Shown here: piece by piece, positions 55,417 to 63,773 of the stretch
Numbering within the stretch: the stretch's first letter is position 1
Layout: each line of letters starts with the position of its first letter
Assembly: GCA_963522145.1 (NCBI GenBank)
Contig: CAUQXI010000002.1
Location: forward strand, 1 to 64,000
DNA: 64,000 nt
Direction of reading: 5' to 3'
From: Mesorhizobium_B sp963522145
GTDB lineage: Bacteria > Pseudomonadota > Alphaproteobacteria > Rhizobiales > Rhizobiaceae
Notes under the pieces: model-generated
What the model was told of the DNA's origin: nothing
Databases searched by the model: none
What the model saw: only the letters and a program-made list of their open reading frames with translations
Program-made: the position numbers and the translations under genes

Positions 55417-56178
55417 TCAGCCGCGCCCTACGAAGGGCATGGCGGTTGCCATCACGGTCATGAAGAGCACGTTGCTGTCGAGCGGCTGGTTCGCCATGAA
55501 AAGCACCGCTTCCGCCACGCGCGCCACATCCATCACGGGCTCGATTGCGATCCGTCCATCGGCCTGTGGCACCCCGGTCGTCATGGCCTGCGCCATTTCC
55601 GTCAGCGCATTGCCGATGTCGATCTGACCGCAGGCGATGTTGAACGGGCGGCCGTCGAGCGAAACCGACTTGGTCAGCCCCGTGACCGCGTGCTTGGTCG
55701 CGGTATAGGCCACCGAGCCCGGCCGCGGCGCATGCGCCGACACCGAGCCGTTGTTGATGATGCGGCCGCCCTGAGGGGCCTGCTTGCGCATCTGGCGGAA
55801 GGCTGCGCGTGCGCAAAGGAACGAGCCCGTCAGGTTGATGTCCACCACCTCCCGCCACGTATCCACGGGCGTCTCGTCGATTGTCGCAGACTTGAAGCCG
55901 CGTCCGGCATTGTTGAACAGAAGATCGACCCGGCCGAATTGCGCGACAACCTGCGCGAAGAGGCGGTCCACCTCTTCTTCACGCGTGATGTCGCAAGGGA
56001 TCGCCAGCGCCTTGGCATCCTCCCGGGGCCGGCCTTGTGCCACAGCCTCCTCGAGGGTCTCCGTCCTGCGGCCGCAGAGGACGGTGTTCCAGCCGGCGTC
56101 CAGAAGCGCCAGCGCTGTTGCGCGGCCCACGCCCGTGCCGGCCCCGGTGACGATCGCGGTTCTGCTCCTTTTCTGCAC
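55417..56178 (-). CDS. SDR-family oxidoreductase
   Basis: Classical short-chain dehydrogenase of 253 residues. TGAGTGVGRATAL binds the cofactor, NNAGRG follows, and NNGSVSAHAPRPGSVAYTATKHAV supplies Ser, Tyr and Lys. It starts at GTG 56178 with AAGGAAA seven bases before. Substrate unknown; the neighbouring DenD-like gene suggests a sugar or sugar acid. Confidence 0.87.
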   Translation of the reverse strand: MQKRSRTAIVTGAGTGVGRATALALLDAGWNTVLCGRRTETLEEAVAQGRPREDAKALAIPCDITREEEVDRLFAQVVAQFGRVDLLFNNAGRGFKSATIDETPVDTWREVVDINLTGSFLCARAAFRQMRKQAPQGGRIINNGSVSAHAPRPGSVAYTATKHAVTGLTKSVSLDGRPFNIACGQIDIGNALTEMAQAMTTGVPQADGRIAIEPVMDVARVAEAVLFMANQPLDSNVLFMTVMATAMPFVGRG

Positions 56179-56428
56179 GCTGGCTTTCCTTCCATGCCGC
56201 CCGATGATCGTGCGTAGCTGTCCCCCGATCGCGGCGCAACCGCGCGTTCCCCTGCTGCGCCGGGTTCTTCAGCTGGCCGGACGATGGAACCGCCGCGGTC
56301 GCAAACGGTTATAGGCGTGCGACGTGAACGGCGTTCGGCCGTCAGTTGCTGAGATACGGGCTTTTTCTGCCTCCCGAGCAAGCCCGCACAACTCCTGAAT
56401 TATCGTGGAAAGCTGGAGGAGATCGATC

Positions 56429-56653
56429 ATGCCGAAATCCCCCTATGACCGTGGCTTGCTGCGTCCTGTTGAAATCGAGCGTCTGAAACGGGTGTTCGAT
56501 CGCGCTTGTTCCGTCCGACAGGTCGTCCCGGAGTCCGAAGGCGGCAAGGAACTGGCGCTCACCCTTCTCGCCCTCCACAATGCCGGCATGGTGGACGAGG
56601 AATCCCTTAACGCGGCCGTTGCCTACTCGCCGCCCGAGGCGCGTGCCGGCTGA
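56429..56653 (+). CDS. Small conserved-looking protein of unknown function
   Basis: A 74-residue soluble protein beginning MPKSPYDRGLLRPVEIERLK, with a helix-rich charged N-terminal half and no known motif. ATG 56429 has an excellent site, GGAGGAG seven bases upstream, and codon use matches neighbours, which supports it being real. It precedes the old-yellow-enzyme gene by 123 bp. No function can be given. Confidence 0.7.
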   Translation: MPKSPYDRGLLRPVEIERLKRVFDRACSVRQVVPESEGGKELALTLLALHNAGMVDEESLNAAVAYSPPEARAG

Positions 56654-56776
56654 CCGGATCGGTGGACACCCGAGTCGGCGGTTTATGCCCGGGTGGCGCC
56701 GAACTGCCGCTTTTCCTTCTTCAAGCAGCGCTCGCAGCGTAAAGCCTGCTTCTTTCAAATGCGTCCGGAGACCTTC

Positions 56777-57877
56777 ATGTCCAACGGCTTGTTCTCGCCC
56801 ATCAGTCTGGGCGGGCTCGACTTTCCCAACCGCATCGCGGTCGCGCCCATGTGCCAGTACTCGGCGGACGATGGCTCGGCGACCGACTGGCACCTCCAGC
56901 ACTGGATGAATCTCGGCATGTCAGGCGCTGGCATGGTGACAGTGGAGATGACGGATGTGGAGCGCCGCGGCCGCATCACGCATGGCTGCCTTGGGCTCTA
57001 CTCCGATGCCAATGAGCGGGCGGCGAAGCGTGCGCTGGATGCGGCAAAGGCCGTGGCCGCGCCCGGCACGAAATGGGGCGTGCAACTCGCTCATGCCGGC
57101 CGCAAGGCCTCTTCCCAGAGGCCCTGGGAAGGCGGTGGCGCGCTTCCTTCTGATGGAGACCCGTGGCCCACGGTGTCGGCCTCCGCTGTTCCCTACGACA
57201 AGAACTCGCAGGTGCCGCGCGCGCTGAGCGGCGGCGAGATTGCCGCGCTGGTGAATGACTGGGCGGAAGCGGCAGTGCGCGCGGCTCGTGCAGGCTTCGA
57301 CTTCATCGAGCTCCACGGCGCGCATGGCTATCTGCTGCACCAGTTCCTGTCGCCTTTGTCCAACAAGCGCGACGACGAGTATGGCGGCAGCCTGCAAAAC
57401 CGCATGCGGCTGATCGTGGAGGTCGCTCGTGTGGTACGCGCGGCCGCGCCCGACCTGATGCTGGGTGCGCGCCTTTCCGTGACGGACTGGGTGGAAGGCG
57501 GCTTCACCGAGGATGAGGCGGTCGAGGTTGCCATCGCCCTGAAGAACGAGGGCGTGAGCTATATCTGCTGCTCGAGCGGCGGTAACTCGCCCTTGCAGAA
57601 AATCCCCGTCGGCCCCGGCTATCAGGTGCACCTAGCGGAGCTTGTGCGAAAGCGCGCTGGCATTGCCACCCGTGCGGTCGGTGCCATCAGCGAAGCGCAG
57701 CAGGCGGACGAGATCGTTCGTGAGGGTCGCGCGGACATGGTCGCGCTCGCCCGCGCTTTTCTGGCCGACCCACGGTGGCCGTGGCGGGCGGCGGCAGCAC
57801 TCGGCGGGCATGTTGAGCCGGCGCCGCAATATGTCCGCAGCGTGGACGTGGTGCAGCGCTGGGCGAAAGCCGCTTGA
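56777..57877 (+). CDS. NADH:flavin oxidoreductase, YqjM-type old yellow enzyme
   Basis: FMN ene-reductase of 366 residues that reduces activated double bonds with NAD(P)H. It keeps the YqjM-class residues Cys26 and Tyr28 in APMCQYSADDG, the substrate histidines in the IELHGAHGYLLHQFLSP region and the SNKRDDEYGG segment. ATG 56777 has CGGAGA six bases upstream. It converges on iolB. The physiological substrate is not indicated by the context. Confidence 0.92.
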   Translation: MSNGLFSPISLGGLDFPNRIAVAPMCQYSADDGSATDWHLQHWMNLGMSGAGMVTVEMTDVERRGRITHGCLGLYSDANERAAKRALDAAKAVAAPGTKWGVQLAHAGRKASSQRPWEGGGALPSDGDPWPTVSASAVPYDKNSQVPRALSGGEIAALVNDWAEAAVRAARAGFDFIELHGAHGYLLHQFLSPLSNKRDDEYGGSLQNRMRLIVEVARVVRAAAPDLMLGARLSVTDWVEGGFTEDEAVEVAIALKNEGVSYICCSSGGNSPLQKIPVGPGYQVHLAELVRKRAGIATRAVGAISEAQQADEIVREGRADMVALARAFLADPRWPWRAAAALGGHVEPAPQYVRSVDVVQRWAKAA

Positions 57878-57904
57878 GGCAGCGCTCCCCGATGGGGACC
57901 GTTT

Positions 57905-58717
57905 TTACGCCTTGAGCAGCCACTCGTGCTCGGGCGCGTTGTGGAACTTCCAGACGCGCTTGGGGCCGGCCATCACATTGAGGTAGTACAGGTCGTAGCC
58001 ATGCACGGTGGCGCAGGGATGGTAGCCTTTCGGCACCAGCACTACGTCGCCGTCCTCGATCGCCATTGCCTCGTCCAGCTCGCGCGACCCGTCCGCGCGA
58101 GTGTCCGTATAAACCCGCTGGAAGCCGAAGCCTTGGGGCGGGCTGATGCGGTGATAATAGGTCTCCTCGAGCAGCGACTCGCGTGGCAGGTCGTCCTGGT
58201 CGTGCTTGTGCGGCGGATAGCTCGATGTGTTGCCAGCCGGCGTGATCACCTCCACCACGAGAAGCGAGTCCGCCGGCTCCGTTTCAGGCAAGATGTTGAC
58301 CACATGCCGCGTGTTCGAGCCCCGGCCGCGTATCTCCTGGCCGAGATCGTCGGGCGCAATGAGGCGAGGTGGCAGACCGCCGCCGAGGCCGGGCGCGGAG
58401 CAGACGGCCAGCGTCAGCTCTGTTTCGGCCTGAACCTCCCAATCGGAGCCCTGAGGCAGGTAGACCGACCAGGGCTTGCCCTCGAACGGCGACATGCGCC
58501 CGCCGATCGTGCCGAAGTCCTGGTCGCCCGCCCGCACCTGCGCTTTTCCGGACACCAGCACCAAACAGACCTCGCGACCGCCGGTGGGTTCCGCCAGCGT
58601 TTCGCCTGGCCGCAAGGCATGGAGCGCAAAGCCGACATGGGTCCAGCCGGCACTTTCCGGCGTCACGTCGATCAGCTTGCCGAAGCCTTTGGGCGGCCGC
58701 ACGAGCAGCTTGGACAT
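57905..58717 (-). CDS. iolB: 5-deoxy-glucuronate isomerase
   Basis: Converts 5-deoxy-glucuronate to 2-deoxy-5-keto-gluconate in myo-inositol breakdown. The 270-residue bicupin shows PPHKHDQDDLPRESLLEETYYHR with metal histidines (given in two parts: PPHKHDQ and EETYYHR) and GYHPCATVHGYDLYYLN. ATG 58717 has GGAGGAG seven bases before. It is the last gene of the iol operon. Confidence 0.94.
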   Translation of the reverse strand: MSKLLVRPPKGFGKLIDVTPESAGWTHVGFALHALRPGETLAEPTGGREVCLVLVSGKAQVRAGDQDFGTIGGRMSPFEGKPWSVYLPQGSDWEVQAETELTLAVCSAPGLGGGLPPRLIAPDDLGQEIRGRGSNTRHVVNILPETEPADSLLVVEVITPAGNTSSYPPHKHDQDDLPRESLLEETYYHRISPPQGFGFQRVYTDTRADGSRELDEAMAIEDGDVVLVPKGYHPCATVHGYDLYYLNVMAGPKRVWKFHNAPEHEWLLKA

Positions 58718-58722
58718 GGTGC

Positions 58723-58920
58723 TCACTCCTCCGGAAGTTCGGGTAAACGATAGGCAATCAGAAAGATCCACGCGCCATAGGCGGCCATGAAGCCCGCCAT
58801 CAGCGCCCAGCCGGGCGAGCCGGTGGCAAGCTCGAAGGCAGCCCAGAGCGCGCAGAACAGCACAAGAAGAACCCGCCGCCAGAGCGGGCGGAAAAAGGGA
58901 TGCTCGGCGTCACGCCGCAT
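58723..58920 (-). CDS. Small two-helix membrane protein of the iol operon
   Basis: A 65-residue protein with two predicted membrane helices (about residues 16-32 and 36-57), a basic N-terminus and an acidic C-terminus. It is packed between iolE and iolB with gaps of 6 and 5 bp, so it is certainly co-transcribed with them. No function is known to me; a role in transport or complex anchoring is only speculation. Confidence 0.75.
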   Translation of the reverse strand: MRRDAEHPFFRPLWRRVLLVLFCALWAAFELATGSPGWALMAGFMAAYGAWIFLIAYRLPELPEE

Positions 58921-58926
58921 CGCGGC

Positions 58927-59817
58927 TCAGCCTGCCTGCCGCAGGCCGGCCTCGCGAAGGAAGCGGGTCAGGTTGTCATAGCCGAGCCTTGCATACTCGG
59001 CCGGCGTCACATCGTCGGGATATTGCTCGGCTTCGATCACGGCCCATCCTGAATAGTCCAGCAACTCGCGCAGCACGGAAACGTAGTCCACCGCGCCATC
59101 GCCCGGCACGGTGTAGACGCCGGCGATCACGCTGTCGAGAAAGGACAGGTCCTCGCGGTTCACGCGTTCCATCACCGCTCGCCGCACATCCTTGGCATGG
59201 AAGTGGCCGATGCGGTCGCGATAGCGGCGCGCGAGAGCGGCCGGGTCGATGCCCGCCCAGGTCGCATGGCCGGTGTCGAGCAGGAGCTTCACCGCCGCGC
59301 CCGTGTTTTTCATCAGGCGGTCGATCTCGTCTTCCGCCTGGATCACCGTGCCCATGTGATGGTGATAAACGAGCGTCAGGCCCTCTTCCGCCATCATCTC
59401 GGCGAAGCGCGTGAGATTGCGCGTGAAGCGCGCCCATTCGTCGTCCGACAACTGTGGGCGGCGCGACAGCGGCACAGACTGGTCGCCGTGGATCGTCCGG
59501 GTGCATTCGGCCGCGATGAAGACGGAGCAGCCCATCTCCTTCAGCAGCGCGATATGATCGGCTGCCGCCGCGCGCTCCTCTTCCGCGGAACGCTCCGCGA
59601 AAAAAGTGGACCACCAGCCGCCGACAAGGTCAAGCCCATGCGCGTGGAGGATCGGCCGCAGCGTGGATGGGTCGCGCGGAAACTTGTTGCCGAGCTCCAT
59701 GCCCTCGATCCCGGCAGCCCGCGCTTCGCTCAGGCATTGTTCCAGCGGAATATGACCGCCGAGCGCGGGCAGGTCGTCATTGGACCAGCCGATGGGATTG
59801 GCGCCGATGCGGATCAT
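58927..59817 (-). CDS. iolE: myo-inosose-2 dehydratase
   Basis: Dehydrates 2-keto-myo-inositol to the trihydroxy-cyclohexanedione. The 296-residue TIM barrel has GANPIGWSNDD at the start, GMELGNKFPRD, YHHHMGTVIQ and LLDTGHATWAG with metal ligands. ATG 59817 has AAGGAAG six bases upstream; it lies 40 bp after iolD. Confidence 0.95.
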   Translation of the reverse strand: MIRIGANPIGWSNDDLPALGGHIPLEQCLSEARAAGIEGMELGNKFPRDPSTLRPILHAHGLDLVGGWWSTFFAERSAEEERAAAADHIALLKEMGCSVFIAAECTRTIHGDQSVPLSRRPQLSDDEWARFTRNLTRFAEMMAEEGLTLVYHHHMGTVIQAEDEIDRLMKNTGAAVKLLLDTGHATWAGIDPAALARRYRDRIGHFHAKDVRRAVMERVNREDLSFLDSVIAGVYTVPGDGAVDYVSVLRELLDYSGWAVIEAEQYPDDVTPAEYARLGYDNLTRFLREAGLRQAG

Positions 59818-59857
59818 GTTTTCTTCCTTTGACGTTGCACGCAATCGGAGTCCCGCC

Positions 59858-61708
59858 TCAATCCCCGAGGCGCTGCAATTCCCGCGCGTCCTGATAGGCC
59901 CGGCGCTTTTCCGCCACCTGCGACCGCTCCGACACTTCCGGCACGGCTACGTCCCACCAGTGTCCGCCGGCCTCCGTCGAGATCAGCGGATCGGTGTCGA
60001 TTACGAGAACCGTGGTGCGGTCGTTCTTTCTCCCGCGCAGCAGGGCCGCTTCGAGGTCGGAGATGCCGGACACTTTCTCCGCGATCGCGCCGAGGCTCGC
60101 CGCATGGGCCGCGAAGTCGATCGCCGGCAGCGTTTCGTGGCGCGCGTCGGCCAGGAGATTGTTGAAGTTCGCCCCGCCTGTCGCCATCTGGAGCCGGTTG
60201 ATGCAGCCATAGCCGCGATTGTCGAGCAGCACGATCGTGAGCCTCAGGCCCAGCATCACCGAGGTGGCGATCTCCGAGTTCAGCATCAGATAGGAGCCGT
60301 CGCCCACCATCACGACGATCTCCTCGTCCGGCTTCGCCATCTTGGCGCCCAAGCCTCCTGCGATCTCGTATCCCATGCAGGAATAGCCGTATTCGGCATG
60401 GTAGGAGCCCGGCGCGCCTGCCTGCCAGAGCTTGTGCAACTCGCCCGGCAGCCCGCCCGCCGCATGAAGCAGCGTGACGCTTGACCCGAGCGCGCGCTGC
60501 ACCGCGCCGATCACCTGTGCGTCCGAAGGGCGCTCTGCATTGGTCGCGGCCGTCACCGCCGCAGCCTCCGCCTCCCACTCGGTCTTTCCGCGCTTGGCGG
60601 CTTCGGTCCATCCCGCTGGAGCCTGCCAGTTCTCTATCGCCTCGCACAACTCGCTGAGCCCCTCGCGCGCATCGCCCACGATCGGCAGCGCCCGGTGCTT
60701 GGCGGCGTCGAAGGCCTGGACGTTGAGGCCGAGGATCGTCTTGCTTTCGTTCCGGAACAGCGCCCATGAGCCGGTGGTGAAATCCTGCAGCCGCGTGCCC
60801 ACCGCGAGCACCAAATCCGCCTGCTCTGCAAGCCTGTTCGCGGCCGAGGTGCCCGTCACGCCGACGGCGCCCATATTGAGCGGATGCGTGTCGGGCAGGG
60901 AGGACTTGCCGCCTTGTGTTTCGCAGACGGGAATTCCGGCCGCTTCTGCAAAGCCGGCCAGTACTTCGGATGCGCCGGAATAAAGCACGCCGCCGCCTGC
61001 GATGATCAGCGGCTTCTTCGCCTGTTTGAGGGCAGCAGCCGCGATTGCGACCTCGTTCCGGTCGGGGCGTGGGCGGCGGATCGCCCAGAGCCGCTCGGCA
61101 AAAAAGCTTTCCGGATAGTCGTAGGCTTCCGCCTGCACGTCCTGGCAGAGCGAAAGGGTGACGGGGCCGCATTCTGCCGGGTCGGTCAGCACGCCCATGG
61201 CGCGGTTGAGCGCCGGAATGATCTGCTCGGGCCGGGTGATGCGGTCGAAATAGCGCGACACCGGGCGGAACGCGTCGTTCACCGAAACGGTGCCGTCCGA
61301 GAATACCTCCGCCTGCTGCAGAACCGGATCGGGAACGCGGTTGGCGAAAACATCGCCGGGAAGCAACAGAAGTGGCAGGCGGTTCACATGGGCGAGCGCT
61401 GCGGCCGTCACCAGATTGGTCGCGCCCGGCCCGATCGAGGTCGTGACGCCCATGGCGCGGCGGCGGAAACATGCCTTCGCATAGGCGATCGCCGAATGCG
61501 CCATCGCCTGCTCGTTGTGCGCGCGGAAAGTCGGCAGTTCGTCGCGTGCGCCGTAAAGGGCTTCGCCGATCGCCGCCACATTGCCATGGCCGAAAATGGC
61601 CCAGACGCCGCCGAAGAAAGGCACGGTCTCGCCGTCGACCACCGTCATCTGGCGCGACATGAAGCGCACCAGCGCCTGCGCCATTGTCAGGCGAACCGTC
61701 TTGCCCAT
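59858..61708 (-). CDS. iolD: 3D-(3,5/4)-trihydroxycyclohexane-1,2-dione acylhydrolase
   Basis: Thiamine diphosphate enzyme that opens the inositol ring to 5-deoxy-glucuronate. The 616-residue protein has the ThDP-activating Glu in FRAHNEQAMAHSAIA and the ThDP/metal motif VGDGSYLMLNSEI...NRGYG. It begins MGKTVRLTMAQALVRFM and lies 32 bp after iolC. Confidence 0.96.
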   Translation of the reverse strand: MGKTVRLTMAQALVRFMSRQMTVVDGETVPFFGGVWAIFGHGNVAAIGEALYGARDELPTFRAHNEQAMAHSAIAYAKACFRRRAMGVTTSIGPGATNLVTAAALAHVNRLPLLLLPGDVFANRVPDPVLQQAEVFSDGTVSVNDAFRPVSRYFDRITRPEQIIPALNRAMGVLTDPAECGPVTLSLCQDVQAEAYDYPESFFAERLWAIRRPRPDRNEVAIAAAALKQAKKPLIIAGGGVLYSGASEVLAGFAEAAGIPVCETQGGKSSLPDTHPLNMGAVGVTGTSAANRLAEQADLVLAVGTRLQDFTTGSWALFRNESKTILGLNVQAFDAAKHRALPIVGDAREGLSELCEAIENWQAPAGWTEAAKRGKTEWEAEAAAVTAATNAERPSDAQVIGAVQRALGSSVTLLHAAGGLPGELHKLWQAGAPGSYHAEYGYSCMGYEIAGGLGAKMAKPDEEIVVMVGDGSYLMLNSEIATSVMLGLRLTIVLLDNRGYGCINRLQMATGGANFNNLLADARHETLPAIDFAAHAASLGAIAEKVSGISDLEAALLRGRKNDRTTVLVIDTDPLISTEAGGHWWDVAVPEVSERSQVAEKRRAYQDARELQRLGD

Positions 61709-61740
61709 CCTGTTTCCTCCCCTTCAACCCTTTTCGTCGT

Positions 61741-63675
61741 TCAGGCCGCCTGCTGGCCCCGCGCCGCGAGCCAAGCCTGCGTCAGGCGCTCGAACCGGGA
61801 CGCCATGGCGTCGATCGCTTCCTCGTCCGTGATGCGGCCGGAAAGCCAGTCCTCCGCCGGCTTCATGAAGATCGTGCGGCCGACCGCGAAGCCCTTGACG
61901 ATTGAAACCCCGCTCACCGCGCGAAAGGCCACTTCGAGCTTTTCCGCCGGCGCTTCGAGGCCAAGCAGAACGACGCCCCGGCACCAGGGATCGTTCCCGG
62001 CGATCACCTGCGCGATGCGATCCCAGGCCGCACTCGAGACCTGCGGCTCGAGCTTCCACCAGTCGGGCTTGATCCCGAGCGCATAAACCTCTTCGAGCGC
62101 CCTTGAGACCGTATCCTCCTCCACGGGGCCATGCTTGCCGCATATGATCTCGACCAGCAGCTCGCGGCCGATCTTGCGCGAGGCGTCATAGGCGGCGCGC
62201 AGCTTTTCGCCCTGCTCCTGCTTCAACGCGGCCGGGTCGTCGGGACGGTAGAAGCACAGGCACTTGATGCAGTGATCGACCGGCCATTCCACCAGTTGAG
62301 ATCCGAGATCCTGTTCGAACTCGAAGCGCAGCGGCCGCGAGCCCGGCTCCTCCACCGGGCGGCCAAGCCAGGAGAACGGATGGCGGGCATATTCGAACAT
62401 GGCCTCGCGGCCCCATTTCTCGTCGATCAGCATGCCGTAGCCGGGGCGGCCCTGCGCCACCTTTGCCGCCGCCTTCACGCCCAGCACCTTGAAGGCGCGC
62501 AGGCGCTCAGTGTCCTGGCCAAGCCGCACCGCCATGTCCTCCAGCCCGCCGCGATGATCCATGGCGAGCGCCATCAGAAGCGGGATCTCCGTGCGCCGCG
62601 TGGTCGCCCAGTGGATGTGGCTCAGTGCCTCGTCCTTGCGCAGCGCGCGGTGCGGGCTGCCGTTTCGCAGAAAGGCCTGCAACTCGGCTTCGGTCGGATA
62701 TTCGGGGGCGCAAAGCAGACGCGACACCGCAAAGGCACCGCAGGCATTGGCCCAGGTCGCCGCCGTTTGAAGGCTTTCGCCACCGAGCCAGCCGCGCAGG
62801 AAGCCCGACATGAAGGCATCGCCCGCGCCCAGCACGTTGTAGATTTCGATCGGAAACCCGTCGCCAACGACGCCGTCTTCGAGATCGTCGGGGATCGGCC
62901 CGTCATAAACGATGCAGCCCTTCGCGCCGCGCTTGAGCACGATCGTGGCGCCGGACGCGGCACGGATCGCCCGAAGCGCGTCCGCCACATCGTCCGCGCC
63001 AGCCGCGATCATGATCTCCTCTTCCGTTCCCACGATGAGGTCGCAGTCGGGCAGGATGGAGCGGAGCCGCGCCGATACGAGATCCGACTTCACATAGCGA
63101 TCGAAGCCCGCCGAATGACCGCCCAGACCCCAGAGATTCGGCCGGTAGTCGATGTCGAACACGATCTTGCGGCCATTCGCCTTGGCGACCCGGATGGCCT
63201 TGCCTTGCGCGGCGGCACTCGCCTCCCGCGAGAAATGCGTGCCCGTGACGACGATCGCCCTCGCCGAGGCGATGAAGCTTTCATCGATGTCGCTCTCGTC
63301 CAGGGCCATGTCGGCGCAGTCCGCGCGCACGAAGATCATGGGCGACACGCCTTCGCTTTCCACCGCGAGCAGCACCAATGCGGTCAGCCGGTGGGGATCG
63401 GTCGAAACGCCGTGCGTGGACACGCCCTCGCGCTCAAGCTGCTCGCGGATGAAGCGGCCCATCTGCTCGTCGCCCACGCGCGTGATCAGGGCCGAGCGCA
63501 GCCCAAGTCGCGCCGTGCCGACCGCGATATTGACCGGACAGCCGCCGACAGACTTTGCGAAGGAGGCGATGTCTTCCAGCCGCGAGCCGATCTGCTGGCC
63601 GTAAAGATCGACCGAGGCGCGGCCGATCGTGATCACGTCCAGCGACGGGCGCGACGCATCCCCTGCCTGAGTCAT
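61741..63675 (-). CDS. iolC: Bifunctional 5-dehydro-2-deoxygluconokinase / DUF2090 aldolase-like protein
   Basis: Phosphorylates 2-deoxy-5-keto-gluconate. The N-terminal PfkB-type kinase (about residues 1-320) shows GGCPVNIAVGTARLG and the GAGDAFMSGFLRGW active site. A C-terminal DUF2090 domain (about 330-640) resembles class I aldolases and may supply the IolJ-type aldolase step; this fusion is common in Rhizobiales. Length 644 residues. ATG 63675 has GGGAGGA six bases upstream. It is the first gene after iolR, downstream of two IolR-type sites. Confidence 0.93.
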   Translation of the reverse strand: MTQAGDASRPSLDVITIGRASVDLYGQQIGSRLEDIASFAKSVGGCPVNIAVGTARLGLRSALITRVGDEQMGRFIREQLEREGVSTHGVSTDPHRLTALVLLAVESEGVSPMIFVRADCADMALDESDIDESFIASARAIVVTGTHFSREASAAAQGKAIRVAKANGRKIVFDIDYRPNLWGLGGHSAGFDRYVKSDLVSARLRSILPDCDLIVGTEEEIMIAAGADDVADALRAIRAASGATIVLKRGAKGCIVYDGPIPDDLEDGVVGDGFPIEIYNVLGAGDAFMSGFLRGWLGGESLQTAATWANACGAFAVSRLLCAPEYPTEAELQAFLRNGSPHRALRKDEALSHIHWATTRRTEIPLLMALAMDHRGGLEDMAVRLGQDTERLRAFKVLGVKAAAKVAQGRPGYGMLIDEKWGREAMFEYARHPFSWLGRPVEEPGSRPLRFEFEQDLGSQLVEWPVDHCIKCLCFYRPDDPAALKQEQGEKLRAAYDASRKIGRELLVEIICGKHGPVEEDTVSRALEEVYALGIKPDWWKLEPQVSSAAWDRIAQVIAGNDPWCRGVVLLGLEAPAEKLEVAFRAVSGVSIVKGFAVGRTIFMKPAEDWLSGRITDEEAIDAMASRFERLTQAWLAARGQQAA

Positions 63676-63726
63676 CCGAGTCCTCCCTGCCGCGACCTTG
63701 CCGTCGCCGCGGCTGCTTTACGCCGG

Positions 63727-63755
63727 ATGAAACAGAAATTCCACGCGCAGATCAA
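63727..63755 (-). promoter_or_regulatory. Possible iolC promoter
   Basis: On the minus strand TTGATC (63755-63750) and TTTCAT (63732-63727) are 17 bases apart, each matching 4 of 6 consensus positions. The spacer and -10 overlap one of the IolR-type sites, as expected for repression. Confidence 0.4.
63729..63742. promoter_or_regulatory. IolR-type site, promoter-proximal
   Basis: GAAA-CAGAAA-TTCC (plus strand) matches the rhizobial IolR motif GGAA-N6-TTCC at 7 of 8 defined positions. It overlaps the putative iolC promoter. Confidence 0.5.
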
Positions 63756-63758
63756 TAT

Positions 63759-63772
63759 GGAACGCATATTCT
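63759..63772. promoter_or_regulatory. IolR-type site, iolR-proximal
   Basis: GGAA-CGCATA-TTCT (plus strand) matches GGAA-N6-TTCC at 7 of 8 positions. It begins exactly 30 bp from the other site, about three helical turns, and ends 1 bp before the iolR stop codon. Confidence 0.5.
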
Positions 63773-63773
63773 T

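Noticed and set aside
59814..61727. 637-residue minus-strand frame overlapping iolD in another frame
   Set aside because: Arg/Gly-rich out-of-frame translation; iolD is unambiguous.
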